6,199 bases of DNA from Desulfurococcales archaeon. Its GTDB lineage: Archaea; Thermoproteota; Thermoprotei_A; Sulfolobales; Ignisphaeraceae. The notes under the pieces were generated by a model, which was given only the letters and a program-made list of their open reading frames with translations, made no database searches and was not told the origin of the DNA. Of the stretch, positions 5,851 through 6,199 are shown one piece after another. A program made the position numbers and the translations under genes. The stretch covers positions 1-6,199 of the forward strand of contig JALWBS010000143.1 in NCBI GenBank assembly GCA_027037025.1, read 5' to 3'. The first letter of the stretch is position 1. Each line of letters opens with the position of its first letter.

Positions 5851-5868
5851 CGATTTTCGTCAAAATCG
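5851..5868. promoter_or_regulatory. Inverted repeat abutting the -35 box, possible operator
   Basis: CGATTTTCGTCAAAATCG has perfect 7-bp arms (5851-5857 and 5862-5868) and a four-base centre. It lies five bases upstream of the minus-strand TTGACA, where activators commonly bind or repressors partly overlap. No T-run follows on either strand, so a terminator is unlikely. Which protein binds is unknown. Confidence 0.45.
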
Positions 5869-6092
5869 CTTTCTCTTCATTTACTGTGTGTGGCTTATGA
5901 ATTGCCTAAGTTGACTCTGTAAGTAAAGAAATGTTCACACTTTCACCGATATAATATGCACTCTGCTGGCTTTCTCATTTTTACGGTGAGGAAATGTTCC
6001 TTACCCCCACCACTTTCCCTTTATTAAATTAGTCAATATTGTCAATTCTTTAAAAGTGTGATGAAAACTTGCGAAATCGGGCCTAAATTCCC

Positions 6093-6122
6093 TTGACAGG
6101 TCCACTATAAGCTCAATACAAT
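6093..6122 (+). promoter_or_regulatory. Promoter of the ATP synthase operon
   Basis: TTGACA (6093-6098), an 18-base spacer and TACAAT (6117-6122) match the housekeeping consensus at 11 of 12 positions. The predicted start is near 6129, leaving a short leader with the ribosome site AAGGGAGGT at 6141-6149, seven bases before the TTG start. Confidence 0.72.
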
Positions 6123-6155
6123 CTTTTACCTGATTTTTCAAAGGGAGGTTTCACA

Positions 6156-6199
6156 TTGGCTGTTGAAATCATTAAAGAAATTAAAGAGGCAGAGCAAAA
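6156..6199 (+). CDS. V/A-type ATP synthase subunit G/H-like protein, N-terminus only
   Basis: A TTG start at 6156 sits seven bases after GGAGG and opens a frame that runs off the right edge, giving MAVEIIKEIKEAEQ. This charged helix start closely resembles the small stator subunit (G/H, about 100 aa) of bacterial and archaeal V/A-type ATP synthases, which typically begins with an IxEIKEAE stretch and forms the peripheral-stalk coiled coil with subunit E. It is usually the first gene of that operon, which fits the strong promoter just upstream. Only 14 full codons are visible, so another coiled-coil protein remains possible. Confidence 0.62.
   Translation, partial: MAVEIIKEIKEAEQ

Larger units (their letters stand above)
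5719..6155. other. Divergent intergenic region between the AbiTii-like gene and the ATP synthase operon
   Basis: These 437 bases hold the minus-strand promoter near 5845, two perfect 7-bp inverted repeats (5781-5797 and 5851-5868) and the + strand promoter near 6093, all listed separately. Between them are an isolated TATAAT (5950-5955) without a good -35, a distant 9-bp inverted pair TCACACTTT (5935-5943) / AAAGTGTGA (6053-6061), and a small CAATATTG palindrome (6034-6041) within minus-strand TTGACAATATTGAC. No convincing gene or RNA gene was seen. Confidence 0.6.

Noticed and set aside
5950..5955. Perfect TATAAT in the divergent intergenic region
   Set aside because: No -35 at 16-18 bases and no TG extension; the nearest TTGACT (5911-5916) is 33 bases away.
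5935..6061. Distant 9-bp inverted pair TCACACTTT / AAAGTGTGA
   Set aside because: The arms are about 110 bases apart in AT-rich DNA, with nothing placing them at promoters; probably chance.

Overview
The window looks like an accessory stretch of a bacterial chromosome, most likely from the Firmicutes (Clostridia-like). The reasons are strong AGGAGG-type ribosome sites, sigma-A/sigma70-type promoters (TTGACA with TACAAT or TATAAA), an AT-leaning composition, and a right-hand edge that opens what looks like a V/A-type ATP synthase operon. The taxon is an inference; no rRNA or marker gene is present.

Layout, left to right. The tail of an unidentified + strand gene (3-179) ends before a very strong rho-independent terminator (204-238). 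About 340 bp without a convincing gene follows. A + strand regulator gene (640-1752) encodes a winged helix-turn-helix, a GHKL-type ATPase and a C-terminal STAS-like (DUF4325-type) domain. It is bracketed by two 48-bp direct repeats (578-625 and 1697-1744) with identical internal geometry: 12-nt units GGTTGACAA(T/A)(C/A)A, each copy carrying three TTGACA boxes. The left copy forms the promoter of the gene, which appears to be leaderless; the right copy encodes its C-terminal tail. Next, on the minus strand, is a decayed short-chain dehydrogenase (2175-1780) that has lost its catalytic core and its C-terminus; its frame ends inside a degenerate further copy of the repeat.

The right half holds two minus-strand genes in transcription order: a 355-aa protein with an AbiTii-like N-terminus and a conserved helical C-terminus (5718-4651), then a 688-aa KAP-family P-loop NTPase (4469-2403). 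They share orientation, no clear terminator separates them, and a near-consensus promoter (5845-5817) with an adjacent inverted repeat drives the first gene. Such a pair is a plausible, uncharacterised phage-defence or membrane-associated conflict module, although its function is inferred from family habits only.

The right edge (6093-6199) has a promoter, a strong ribosome site and a TTG start for a protein whose first residues resemble the small coiled-coil G/H subunit of V/A-type ATP synthases. The accessory block therefore sits next to a housekeeping operon, a common integration context. The best candidates for something new are the repeat-bracketed regulator, whose own coding end repeats its operator-like promoter DNA, and the AbiTii-like/KAP pair.
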